Assembly (NCBI GenBank): GCA_013816445.1
Contig: JACDEK010000010.1
Span: 12,560 to 17,965, forward strand
Direction of reading: 5' to 3'
Length of the DNA stretch: 5,406 bases
DNA from: Candidatus Saccharimonadota bacterium
GTDB lineage: Bacteria; Patescibacteriota; Saccharimonadia; CAILAD01; BJGX01
Positions 1 to 5,406 of this stretch are shown in pieces (within the stretch, counting starts at the first letter, position 1; the number at the start of each line of letters is the position of its first letter). The notes beneath the pieces are model-generated. The model did no database searches, was not told the DNA's origin, and saw only the letters and a program-made list of their open reading frames with translations. The position numbers were made by a program, and so were the translations under genes.

Positions 1-952
1 GATCGATACCGTCTACGCAGCCCTCCCATTGCTGGGCAAGCTCCGTATCGTATTGCTTACTGACAAGTCGACCGTCGTAGTCACCCCAATTGTCATCAAG
101 TGCCTTCAGAACAGCCTGTTCATCTTGTGGATTCACATACTGACCATCTGGCACAAAGATAACGACATCGTCGTCGTCACCCTTGATAATTGAAGGATAA
201 TGCGCAATCAAGCCACTATCATTCACGTGGGCTGTGGTGATGTTGCTTGGTCGGTAGACCGTTCGCTCACCTCGGCGCACAAACTCCCCAACCTCGGGGA
301 GCTGACACACCAAGAGAAAGCTTCGTAGAACATGAACCCACTCAAGCTGAAGATCGGACTGCAAATCTTCATCAGCGTCATCAGACACCAAGTTAGACTC
401 AACAGCCTGTTCCTCAATCAAAGCCTGGGGTTCTGTCGAAGAAAAAATATCTTCAAGTGACTTAAGTACGCTCAAAACATTCTTCTTGTTCACAACATCA
501 TCTGACTTCAGCTTTCCACGACCATCAAGAGTTAGTACCTCTTGCGCTGTCACTTCCTTACCAAGCTCACTCGTGAGCAGTGTAGCAAGACCGTGTGCTG
601 TGTACTGAGTACCAATTCTTTCTGGTATTGCTACCTGAGCAGGACGAGTTTCGCCGTGCTTGGCGAGTCGACCTTCAGAAGCGGCTTTTGCCGTCGCCTT
701 GGCCAGCTCATCTTCGTTCATGACTGGTGGGGTCATTGCACTCCTTTGAGGTAGAGTATTTTCTGCCTCAGCAAGAATGCGAGGCAGATCAGAGAAACTC
801 TTACAGGAAACATACGGCTTACTTTTCACAGAAGTCCTTTGAGTATAATTTTCAGACGGATTGGGTGTTTTAGTTACAAACTTCCCCCGAAAGGTGAGTT
901 TGTACCAGATAGCCCTCCAAAAGGGAATTGGAATATACTCACCTGGGTACAC
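1..952 (-). CDS. Hypothetical protein, 3' end beyond the left edge (at least 317 codons)
   Basis: No stop codon interrupts this frame from the TGA at 955-953 to the window edge, so 317 codons are visible and the C-terminus is missing. I do not recognise the family. The first 25 residues are aromatic and basic (GEYIPIPFWRAIWYK at 4-18). Residues 78-130 are helical and charged, 170-200 are acidic, and a DDDD run sits at about 259-262. No signal peptide or clear membrane segment is visible. The GTG at 952 is preferred because GGAGG lies five bases upstream, the frame opens directly after a stop, a promoter lies about 87 bases upstream, and composition changes from very AT-rich to about 45% GC at this point. 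Two later in-frame starts also have good ribosome sites: GTG at 829 (residue 42) and ATG at 736 (residue 73). By eye the gene is near 50% GC, clearly above its neighbours. That it is coding is fairly sure; the exact start is less so. Confidence 0.82.
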   Translation of the reverse strand, partial: MYPGEYIPIPFWRAIWYKLTFRGKFVTKTPNPSENYTQRTSVKSKPYVSCKSFSDLPRILAEAENTLPQRSAMTPPVMNEDELAKATAKAASEGRLAKHGETRPAQVAIPERIGTQYTAHGLATLLTSELGKEVTAQEVLTLDGRGKLKSDDVVNKKNVLSVLKSLEDIFSSTEPQALIEEQAVESNLVSDDADEDLQSDLQLEWVHVLRSFLLVCQLPEVGEFVRRGERTVYRPSNITTAHVNDSGLIAHYPSIIKGDDDDVVIFVPDGQYVNPQDEQAVLKALDDNWGDYDGRLVSKQYDTELAQQWEGCVDGID

Positions 953-957
953 TCACA

Positions 958-962
958 CCTCC
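958..962 (-). promoter_or_regulatory. Ribosome-binding site GGAGG for the left-hand gene
   Basis: On the minus strand GGAGG is followed by the five bases TGTGA and then the GTG at 952-950. This is a near-ideal Shine-Dalgarno site, and it is the main reason for choosing GTG 952 over the internal starts at 829 (AAAGGA, five-base gap) and 736 (AAGGAG, four-base gap). Confidence 0.7.
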
Positions 963-988
963 AATCAAAAAGATAGATAGTACAATTT

Positions 989-1017
989 ATTATAAAGTTA
1001 CTTGGTCAAACTCTGAA
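989..1017 (-). promoter_or_regulatory. Possible secondary promoter, left-hand gene
   Basis: A perfect minus-strand -10 hexamer TATAAT lies at 994-989. Seventeen bases upstream, at 1017-1012, is TTCAGA, which matches only four of six consensus -35 positions. If used, transcription would start about 30 bases before GTG 952. The surrounding leader is very AT-rich, so TATAAT may occur by chance. Confidence 0.25.
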
Positions 1018-1045
1018 TTAACAAGAGAGAAACCCGTCGCTAAAG

Positions 1046-1074
1046 AGCATACTACAAACAAGAGTATTTGTCAA
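1046..1074 (-). promoter_or_regulatory. Strong sigma70-type promoter for the left-hand gene
   Basis: On the minus strand a perfect -35 TTGACA (1074-1069) is followed by a 17-base spacer and TATGCT (1051-1046), which matches four of six -10 positions including the key first A and last T. The predicted transcript start is near 1039, giving a leader of about 87 bases before GTG 952. The promoter lies about 30 bases after the stop codon of the 112-residue gene, so the left-hand gene is probably its own transcription unit. Confidence 0.7.
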
Positions 1075-1096
1075 TAGGTTTTGAGATAAACCCTAT
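1074..1096 (-). other. Small hairpin between the 112-residue gene and the promoter
   Basis: On the minus strand ATAGGGTTT (1096-1088) can pair with AAAACCTAT (1082-1074) across a five-base loop, giving nine positions with one mismatch. It begins seven bases after the stop codon at 1105-1103 and touches the -35 hexamer at 1074. No T-run follows, so it is not a classical Rho-independent terminator. It could be a weak terminator or 3'-end stabiliser, or as DNA a dyad site beside the promoter. Confidence 0.4.
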
Positions 1097-1102
1097 CTTA
1101 TA

Positions 1103-1441
1103 TTAATCAACAGAGATATGTTCTTTTTGTCTACCTTCTACTTCAGTATCAATTGCTTGTGAATTACTTTCGAGTTCATTGATAGTATCTTCTTCTATTT
1201 TTGCCTTAAATTCTTCATAGTTTGGAATCTTAGAGATAATATAAGATTCAACCTCGTCGTCTTTACTGGCATCAATTAAGTCAGCAAGCTCATCAAGATC
1301 TTGATCAGAAAGCTGCTCTGACATCTTAAGCATTATTCTAGTACTAACTGAGTCAGCGAGTTTTTGAAGCATATCATCTTGAACTGCAGAGTCAGAGTTT
1401 TCGATACCGAGTTTTTGTATAATTATTTCACGCGTTAACAT
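1103..1441 (-). CDS. Small acidic helical protein, DUF5663-like
   Basis: The protein has 112 residues with no signal peptide or membrane segment. It looks like one compact helical domain at about residues 1-88, with a hydrophobic face (REIIIQKLGI at 4-13, STRIMLKMSEQL at 33-44), an acidic helix at 45-67, and the segment YIISKIPNYEEF at 67-78. A polar tail of about 24 residues follows. The pattern of LTREIIIQKLGI, then a helix with LADLI, then SKIPNYEEF, resembles from memory the DUF5663 family common in CPR bacteria. That family has no known function, and the match was not checked by a profile search. The start ATG has GGAG six bases upstream, and this site overlaps the TAG stop of the 544-residue gene, so translation is probably coupled. 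The two products may work together or be made in a fixed ratio. Confidence 0.85.
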   Translation of the reverse strand: MLTREIIIQKLGIENSDSAVQDDMLQKLADSVSTRIMLKMSEQLSDQDLDELADLIDASKDDEVESYIISKIPNYEEFKAKIEEDTINELESNSQAIDTEVEGRQKEHISVD

Positions 1442-1447
1442 ATATAT

Positions 1448-1453
1448 CTCCTA
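1448..1453 (-). promoter_or_regulatory. Ribosome-binding site overlapping the upstream stop codon
   Basis: Minus-strand TAGGAG contains both the TAG stop (1453-1451) of the 544-residue gene and the GGAG (1451-1448) Shine-Dalgarno site for the ATG at 1441-1439. Ribosomes finishing the first gene stop directly on the initiation site of the second, an arrangement expected to couple their translation. Confidence 0.7.
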
Positions 1454-3085
1454 ACCTGTTAATCCTGGTGTAGCTTCTACTGCTTGAGCAGCTGGCGCAC
1501 TAGCGACACGTTTAAGCATTTCAAATATTTGGGTATCAGTAAAGCCTTCAGCTCTTAGCTTAGCAGAAGTACTAAACATCTGTGCCGCCTCAGGTGATTT
1601 TAACCAATCAAGACTGTGGTCAACTTGAGGAACTGGAGCATGGTCAACCGGAGGAACTGGTGCATGATCAACTGGAGGATTATTTCCTGTTGGAGGCGCA
1701 TCGGCACCATGTAATAAACTACCAACTACCGGAGCGGCCGCAAGTGCAACGCCAGCGGCAGCGCCAGCCCGCTTACTTCTCCGTCGAGTCTTGGTTTGAC
1801 GTTGCGCTGCTTCAGTGTAGTCTTCAACGCTATTAATATCAGTTTTATTGTATCGACGGTCTCCTATCCACTCACCTGCGCCACGTGCAACATTGTATGT
1901 ACCTCCACCACGTAAGGCGGCTCGTCCAGCAATTGCTACACCCACAAGTGGTGCATTACCTGTTGCAGCACCAACAAGACCCATGCCTGCCAAAACAACG
2001 CCAGCAGCAATACGAGACTTAGGATGTTTCTTGAGCCATTCTGTGACTTTTGTCAGTTTAGGGTGGCGAGCTTCGCGTTCAGCTAACATTGCGGCATCAA
2101 CTTTGGTTCGAATTGCTATTAAGGCTTTAGCTTTTTCTTCTGCAATATATTTATCTACTTCATTAGCTGTCGCGAGTAAATCAGCATCATATTGATTTAG
2201 CTCTTCTACATACTCTTGCAATTCTTTGATATGCGCGTTAATCTCTGCATCTGTTGCGCGGCCTTCTGGTGGGGCAATTAGTTGTACTTGTAGCTCAGCA
2301 ATTTTTTGTGTTGCTTCTGCTCGGTTTGCTTTTGATTGCATCTGATAATCAACTAAAATTTCATAACGGGCAACAGTAAATTTAGCAAAGCTACTCGCCC
2401 ATTGCTCAAAAACTTCATTTAAGTTTCCTGCTTGTAGTTCAAGCTCTGTTTGAGCACCACCACCTGAGAGTAGTTTTTCTCTACCTACACGTGCCTTAGC
2501 AAATTGCTCTATTACACCATTAAGTGCTTGCATATTTTGTTCTAGTTCTGCTGCAGCACCATCAATCATTTCTTGATGAGGGTTTGCTTCTGGTTGTGTA
2601 GGTATAACAGACGGTGTGTGTTCTACTGGAGGAACTTCCACCGGTGGATCTACGATAGGATCAACTATCGGAGGTGTCTCAACCGCTGGAGTTATGGGGC
2701 CATAAAACTCTTCTTCATGCTTTGGTGTGGTTTCATCGGTTATACCTGCTTCACGCATTTTTTCGCCCATTTTTTCCCAAGGATTTGTAGATTCTGGAGT
2801 ATTAACTGTATCACCTGGGGTATTTTCACCTCCGGCATTTTTTAAGATTAATTCTTTGAGTTCTTTTATTTCGTCTGATAGTGATTTAGTAAGTTCGCGT
2901 TGCTCTTGCAATTCTTTTGCAAGTTGCTTCAGACCACTATCCGTCTCATTTTCAACAGTTTTTTTGGCTTCGGCATTTTTTTTACTTTTTTTCTGTAATG
3001 CCAACAATTCTTTTACTATATCGGGGTTGCCTGAAACACCGCGAGTTGTTTCAGGCGTTGCTCCTACATGTACTGATTCTGCCAT
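1451..3085 (-). CDS. Large coiled-coil, proline-rich protein with Gly/Ala-rich hydrophobic segments, unknown function
   Basis: The 544-residue protein matches no family I recognise. In order: a Lys/Glu-rich helical region with coiled-coil character (20-83); a polar linker (84-130); a Pro/Val linker with PPIVDPIVDPPVEVPPVEH (138-156); a long helical, probably coiled-coil block (170-340); a basic stretch WLKKHPKSR (350-358); a Gly/Ala-rich hydrophobic stretch with GxxxG-like spacing (359-391); a basic loop ending TKTRRRSKR (431-439); a second hydrophobic stretch (440-458); a second proline linker with two PVPPVDHA-type units (470-490); and a helical tail (491-530). There is no N-terminal signal peptide, so any insertion would use the two internal segments as a hairpin with both ends on one side. 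Flanking positive charges suggest those ends are cytoplasmic. The start ATG has GAAGGA seven bases upstream, and a strong promoter precedes it. A scaffold or envelope-linked role is only a guess. Confidence 0.9.
   Translation of the reverse strand: MAESVHVGATPETTRGVSGNPDIVKELLALQKKSKKNAEAKKTVENETDSGLKQLAKELQEQRELTKSLSDEIKELKELILKNAGGENTPGDTVNTPESTNPWEKMGEKMREAGITDETTPKHEEEFYGPITPAVETPPIVDPIVDPPVEVPPVEHTPSVIPTQPEANPHQEMIDGAAAELEQNMQALNGVIEQFAKARVGREKLLSGGGAQTELELQAGNLNEVFEQWASSFAKFTVARYEILVDYQMQSKANRAEATQKIAELQVQLIAPPEGRATDAEINAHIKELQEYVEELNQYDADLLATANEVDKYIAEEKAKALIAIRTKVDAAMLAEREARHPKLTKVTEWLKKHPKSRIAAGVVLAGMGLVGAATGNAPLVGVAIAGRAALRGGGTYNVARGAGEWIGDRRYNKTDINSVEDYTEAAQRQTKTRRRSKRAGAAAGVALAAAPVVGSLLHGADAPPTGNNPPVDHAPVPPVDHAPVPQVDHSLDWLKSPEAAQMFSTSAKLRAEGFTDTQIFEMLKRVASAPAAQAVEATPGLTG
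1617..1679 (-). repeat. 24-base in-frame tandem repeat in the 544-residue gene
   Basis: Two adjacent 24-base units (1617-1640 and 1641-1664) differ at only three positions, and a partial third (1665-1679) continues the pattern. Because 24 is a multiple of three, the repeat adds whole eight-residue blocks of PPVDHAPV type to the second proline-rich linker. The units are nearly identical in DNA as well as protein, which suggests recent duplication and possible length variation between strains. Confidence 0.75.
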
Positions 3086-3135
3086 TTATTTTTCCTTCTT
3101 TTATAAATACTTAAAAACTACTTATGCTTATACCT

Positions 3136-3164
3136 ATCATAAGAATAATACCCATTCAAGTCAA
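3136..3164 (-). promoter_or_regulatory. Strong sigma70-type promoter for the 544/112 operon
   Basis: On the minus strand TTGACT (3164-3159) and TATGAT (3141-3136) are separated by exactly 17 bases, each hexamer matching five of six consensus positions. The predicted transcript start is near 3129, giving a leader of about 44 bases before the ATG at 3085. The leader carries AAGAAGGA (3100-3093), a good ribosome-binding site. This is the only promoter seen for the two-gene unit. Confidence 0.75.
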
Positions 3165-3192
3165 GTATTTACTGGGTTTTTATGTTATTTGC

Positions 3193-3283
3193 GAGACGAG
3201 TAATTTCTGCATTGGGCTGTTGAAAAAAATACCAATAATTACTAGTCCTTTCAACACTTGCCCCTGCAATTGCTACTCGTCTC
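3193..3283 (-). repeat. 91-base imperfect inverted repeat (long hairpin) after the FKBP gene
   Basis: Outer arms GAGACGAGTA (3193-3202) and TACTCGTCTC (3274-3283) are perfect complements over ten bases. Inner arms TGTTGAAA (3218-3225) and TTTCAACA (3249-3256) are perfect over eight. Between them short blocks also pair in order: TGCA (3208-3211) with TGCA (3265-3268), and GGGC (3214-3217) with GCCC (3260-3263). The loop is about 23 bases. The repeat begins one base after the FKBP TAA stop and ends about 28 bases before the -35 of the next promoter. It is probably the folded 3' end of the secA-FKBP transcript. It carries no terminal T-run outside the arms, and no clear target-site duplication flanks it. 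Confidence 0.75.
3223..3246 (-). terminator. Possible weak Rho-independent terminator inside the inverted repeat
   Basis: On the minus strand ACTAGT (3246-3241), loop AATT, and ATTGGT (3236-3231) can form six base pairs, two of them G-U. They are followed by A and then seven T residues (3229-3223). The order is right for an intrinsic terminator ending the secA-FKBP transcript, but the stem is weak. Part of the T-run also pairs with AAA in the larger hairpin, so the two folds compete. Confidence 0.35.
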
Positions 3284-3284
3284 A

Positions 3285-3983
3285 TTACTGCATGCCCATG
3301 AGCTGTACATCAAAAATAAGTGTTGAGTTGGGTGGAATAGTTGGTGGATAGCCCTTGGCTCCATAGGCTAAAGCTGCTGGAATCGTTAGTCGTCTCACCG
3401 CACCAACGTGCATATCTTGCAAACCAATATCCCACCCTTGAATAACAGAGCCAGCACCTAGCTTGAATGCAAACGGCTTCTTCTCACCCTTGAGTGAGGT
3501 GTCGAATACCTGCCCATTCGTCAGATACCCTACATAATGCACGGCAATAGTATCACCAAATTTGGTCGCACGATCACCTGCACCATACGTATACTCATCA
3601 ATTTTTAAACCATTTGGCAAGTTTTGACTACGTACGGGTTTTGGTGTTTGAGCTGTATCTGCTGATCCGGGTACTGGCAAGCCTTGTTGAGGACCAGATG
3701 ATCCCTGAGTAGATGATTGCCCAGAGCCTGAATTTGGCTGAGTTAAGTCCTGCAAACTAATATCGTTACTTGTAGCATTACTCTTTGCATCACCAAGACT
3801 AATACCTGTACCATTGTCTTTTTTAGAACTTTCATCAGAATATGCAGTCGGCTGAGACTGAGTCTGAGTAACCTTCACAATCAGCCAGCCAACCGCGCCA
3901 AGCATCACAATAATTGCCACAACCCCCAAAACAACTCCTAGCTTAAATAGTACTGACTTAGATTCTTTTTGTGGCCCGTACAT
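3285..3983 (-). CDS. Membrane-anchored FKBP-type peptidyl-prolyl cis-trans isomerase
   Basis: This 232-residue enzyme catalyses cis-trans isomerisation of X-Pro bonds and should help exported proteins fold outside the membrane. A short basic N-terminus (KESK) leads into one transmembrane helix at about 13-37, which lacks a clear signal-peptidase or lipobox site, so it is probably a permanent anchor. Residues 40-118 form a low-complexity linker rich in Ser, Gln, Gly, Asn and Pro. The FKBP domain fills 120-232 and keeps the ligand-pocket residues known from FKBP12: Y150, F160-D161, V180-I181, W184, Y207 and F224, in the motifs VHYVGYL, GQVFDTS, VIQGWD, AYG and LIFDVQL. Activity is therefore likely. 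The gene starts 11 bases after the secA stop, behind a G-rich site (GGGGGGA). It ends with TAA followed in frame by TGA, a tandem stop. Confidence 0.95.
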   Translation of the reverse strand: MYGPQKESKSVLFKLGVVLGVVAIIVMLGAVGWLIVKVTQTQSQPTAYSDESSKKDNGTGISLGDAKSNATSNDISLQDLTQPNSGSGQSSTQGSSGPQQGLPVPGSADTAQTPKPVRSQNLPNGLKIDEYTYGAGDRATKFGDTIAVHYVGYLTNGQVFDTSLKGEKKPFAFKLGAGSVIQGWDIGLQDMHVGAVRRLTIPAALAYGAKGYPPTIPPNSTLIFDVQLMGMQ

Positions 3984-3994
3984 ATGTCCCCCCG

Positions 3995-5406
3995 TTAACG
4001 TCGCTTTTTATTCTTTTTTCGTTTTGTTTTGCGCATTGGGTCTAGTTTGATTGGCCCGCGACTATCAACTTTGTTTGACTTAGTAGATTTTGATGATCTC
4101 TTTGTAACAACACCCTCTTCAGCACCTTGTGATGTGGCGTACTTTGCACCTTCAGTTATCTCTGTTTTGGGTGCCTCAATAGCTTCTTCAGGCTGAAACT
4201 GGACTTTAAAAATAGTGGTGGCAATTTCTGCTGAAATTCCGGCTTGCAACTGCTTAAATAAACGAAAGGCTTCGGATTTGTACTCTACCAAGGGGTCACG
4301 CTGACCATAACCTCGTAAGCCAATACCATCACGCAAGTGATCCATTGTCTCGAGATGTTGTAGCCAAGCTGAGTCTACAACTTTTAACGACACGAGCTTA
4401 TCAATTAAACGCATAGTTTCACTACCAAATTGTTTTTCTCTTGCTTCATACTCCTTAGTTGATATCTCTGTAAGGTTTTTTATTACATCTTCAGGAAGTT
4501 TGTGAGGAATATCTTTTGCCCAGGTTTTTGAAATCGGCATAACGGTTAGGGCTTGTTTTGCAACCGCATCTAGCTCTACCATACCAGTACTTGGGTCTGT
4601 ATGTGTGTTCACAATAAAACTAAACTCTTGCTTTAATGACTCTAAGACAGCACTACGCAAGTGCTTTGCTTGCAAGAATTCACGGCGTTTTTTATAAATA
4701 ATCTCTCGTTGGGAGTTCATAACATCATCATATTCGACAAGATGCTTGCGTATATCAAAATTATGACCCTCTACACGCTTCTGAGCAGTTTCTAGTGATT
4801 TAGAGATCATAGAATTCTCTATTGGTGTATCTTCTGGCACATTCAGTGTATTCATTAAGCTAGCAATACGATCACCACCAAAAACTCGCATCAAATCATC
4901 TTCTACGCTGACATAAAATTGACTTGATCCTGGGTCCCCTTGCCGACCAGATCGACCACGCAACTGATTGTCAATACGTCGAGATTCGTGTCGTTCGGTG
5001 CCTAATACATGTAACCCGCCAAGCTTCTTTGAGGCTTCATCAAGCATAATGTCGGTTCCACGACCGGCAATATTCGTTGCTAGTGTAACTGCACCTTTTT
5101 GCCCAGCTGCTGCAACGATTTCTGCTTCTGTTTCATTATTTTTGGCATTTAGCAATTGATGATCAACCCCGGCTTTTTTAAGCATACTACTGAGTAACTC
5201 ATTTTTTTCGATACTCACTGTACCTATTAAAACAGGCTGGCCCAAACTGTGTCGCTCAGCAACGTCTGCAACAACCGCATTAAATTTACCAATCTCTGAC
5301 TGATAAATTCTATCTGGCAAGTCTTTGCGAATCATTGGTTTGTGAGTAGGAATTTGAGTGACTTCAAGTTCATAAATTTTGGCAAATTCTTCAGCCTCCG
5401 TCAGTG
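3995..5406 (-). CDS. secA: Preprotein translocase ATPase SecA, C-terminal part (5' end beyond the right edge)
   Basis: SecA is the ATP-driven motor that pushes unfolded preproteins through SecYEG. The visible 469 residues start within LTEAEEFAKIYELEV, the stretch that follows the GMTGTA motif, so the first nucleotide-binding and preprotein cross-linking domains lie outside. The second ATPase half carries TNIAGRGTDI (5077-5048) and QLRGRSGRQGDPGSS (4966-4922), helicase motifs V and VI with the arginine finger. The helical scaffold follows, with FDIRKHLVEYDDVMNSQRE and later WLQHLETMDHLRDGIGLRGYGQRDP flanking the wing domain. The last 60 or so residues are a linker and a strongly basic tail (MRKTKRKKNKKRR). 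The usual C-terminal CxCxSGKKxKxCC zinc motif that binds SecB and phospholipid is absent, and no cysteine is visible in the fragment. The ATG at 5335 is internal, since conserved SecA sequence continues upstream of it. FKBP follows after 11 bases. Confidence 0.97.
   Translation of the reverse strand, partial: LTEAEEFAKIYELEVTQIPTHKPMIRKDLPDRIYQSEIGKFNAVVADVAERHSLGQPVLIGTVSIEKNELLSSMLKKAGVDHQLLNAKNNETEAEIVAAAGQKGAVTLATNIAGRGTDIMLDEASKKLGGLHVLGTERHESRRIDNQLRGRSGRQGDPGSSQFYVSVEDDLMRVFGGDRIASLMNTLNVPEDTPIENSMISKSLETAQKRVEGHNFDIRKHLVEYDDVMNSQREIIYKKRREFLQAKHLRSAVLESLKQEFSFIVNTHTDPSTGMVELDAVAKQALTVMPISKTWAKDIPHKLPEDVIKNLTEISTKEYEAREKQFGSETMRLIDKLVSLKVVDSAWLQHLETMDHLRDGIGLRGYGQRDPLVEYKSEAFRLFKQLQAGISAEIATTIFKVQFQPEEAIEAPKTEITEGAKYATSQGAEEGVVTKRSSKSTKSNKVDSRGPIKLDPMRKTKRKKNKKRR

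Noticed and set aside
223..417. A 64-codon minus-strand reading frame starting at 417
   Set aside because: It lies inside the much longer open frame of the left-hand gene in a different frame, has a low-complexity Cys/Ser/Leu-rich product and no good ribosome site.
1848..2195. A 115-codon plus-strand reading frame
   Set aside because: It is antisense to the 544-residue gene. Its Ala/Pro/Arg/Ser-rich product is what the reverse of an Ala/Gly/Arg-rich coding stretch would give, and no promoter or ribosome site was seen.
1103..3085. Reading the 544/112 gene pair as a toxin-antitoxin or phage-defence module
   Set aside because: The sizes and coupling are superficially suggestive, but no nuclease, nucleotidyltransferase, ATPase or DNA-binding motif is visible in either protein.
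2727..3203. A 158-codon plus-strand reading frame
   Set aside because: It is antisense to the coiled-coil region and promoter of the 544-residue gene. The Phe/Ser-rich product is typical of reading Lys/Glu-rich codons backwards.
3193..3283. Inverted repeat as a CRISPR repeat, tRNA or insertion sequence end
   Set aside because: There is only one copy in the window, no spacers, no tRNA-like cloverleaf or anticodon arm, no transposase and no clear target-site duplication. A remnant of a miniature element cannot be excluded.
4968..5159. A 63-codon plus-strand reading frame inside secA
   Set aside because: It is antisense to conserved SecA helicase motifs, so it is a shadow of that coding sequence.
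3995..5335. Taking the ATG at 5335 as the secA start
   Set aside because: Conserved SecA sequence (TEAEEFAKIYELEV and PTHKP) continues in frame upstream to the window edge, so this methionine is internal and the gene is partial.

Overview
The window reads almost entirely on the minus strand. It fits a small-genome bacterium of the Candidate Phyla Radiation (Patescibacteria), most likely Saccharibacteria-like. The grounds are a SecA that ends in a lysine/arginine tail instead of the usual zinc-binding tail, a short acidic protein resembling the CPR-typical DUF5663 family, a large coiled-coil and proline-rich protein of no recognised family, and tight gene packing. The taxonomy is inference. 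Stop codons used are TAA, TAA, TAG and TAA, and no in-frame UGA needs to be read as an amino acid.

Layout in transcription order, right to left. (1) 5406-3995 is the C-terminal 469 residues of SecA, cut by the right edge. (2) Eleven bases later, 3983-3285 encodes a membrane-anchored FKBP-type peptidyl-prolyl isomerase with an intact active site. The two genes probably form an operon pairing protein export with folding outside the membrane. (3) 3284-3086 is intergenic. It holds a 91-base imperfect inverted repeat abutting the FKBP stop codon, then a near-consensus sigma70 promoter (TTGACT, 17 bases, TATGAT). (4) 3085-1451 encodes a 544-residue protein with coiled coils, two glycine/alanine-rich hydrophobic stretches and two proline-rich linkers. 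It is followed without a break by (5) 1441-1103, a 112-residue acidic protein whose ribosome-binding site overlaps the previous stop codon. (6) 1102-953 holds a small hairpin and a second near-consensus promoter (TTGACA, 17 bases, TATGCT). (7) 952-1 is a long reading frame of at least 317 codons that runs off the left edge. It starts with GTG behind a GGAGG site and its product is not recognised.

The window thus shows three transcription units, all on one strand. The secA-FKBP pair is housekeeping secretion. The 544/112 pair and the left-hand gene, each behind its own strong promoter, are the undescribed part. Nothing in the sequence proves that they act together. No RNA gene, CRISPR array, transposase or insertion sequence was seen.
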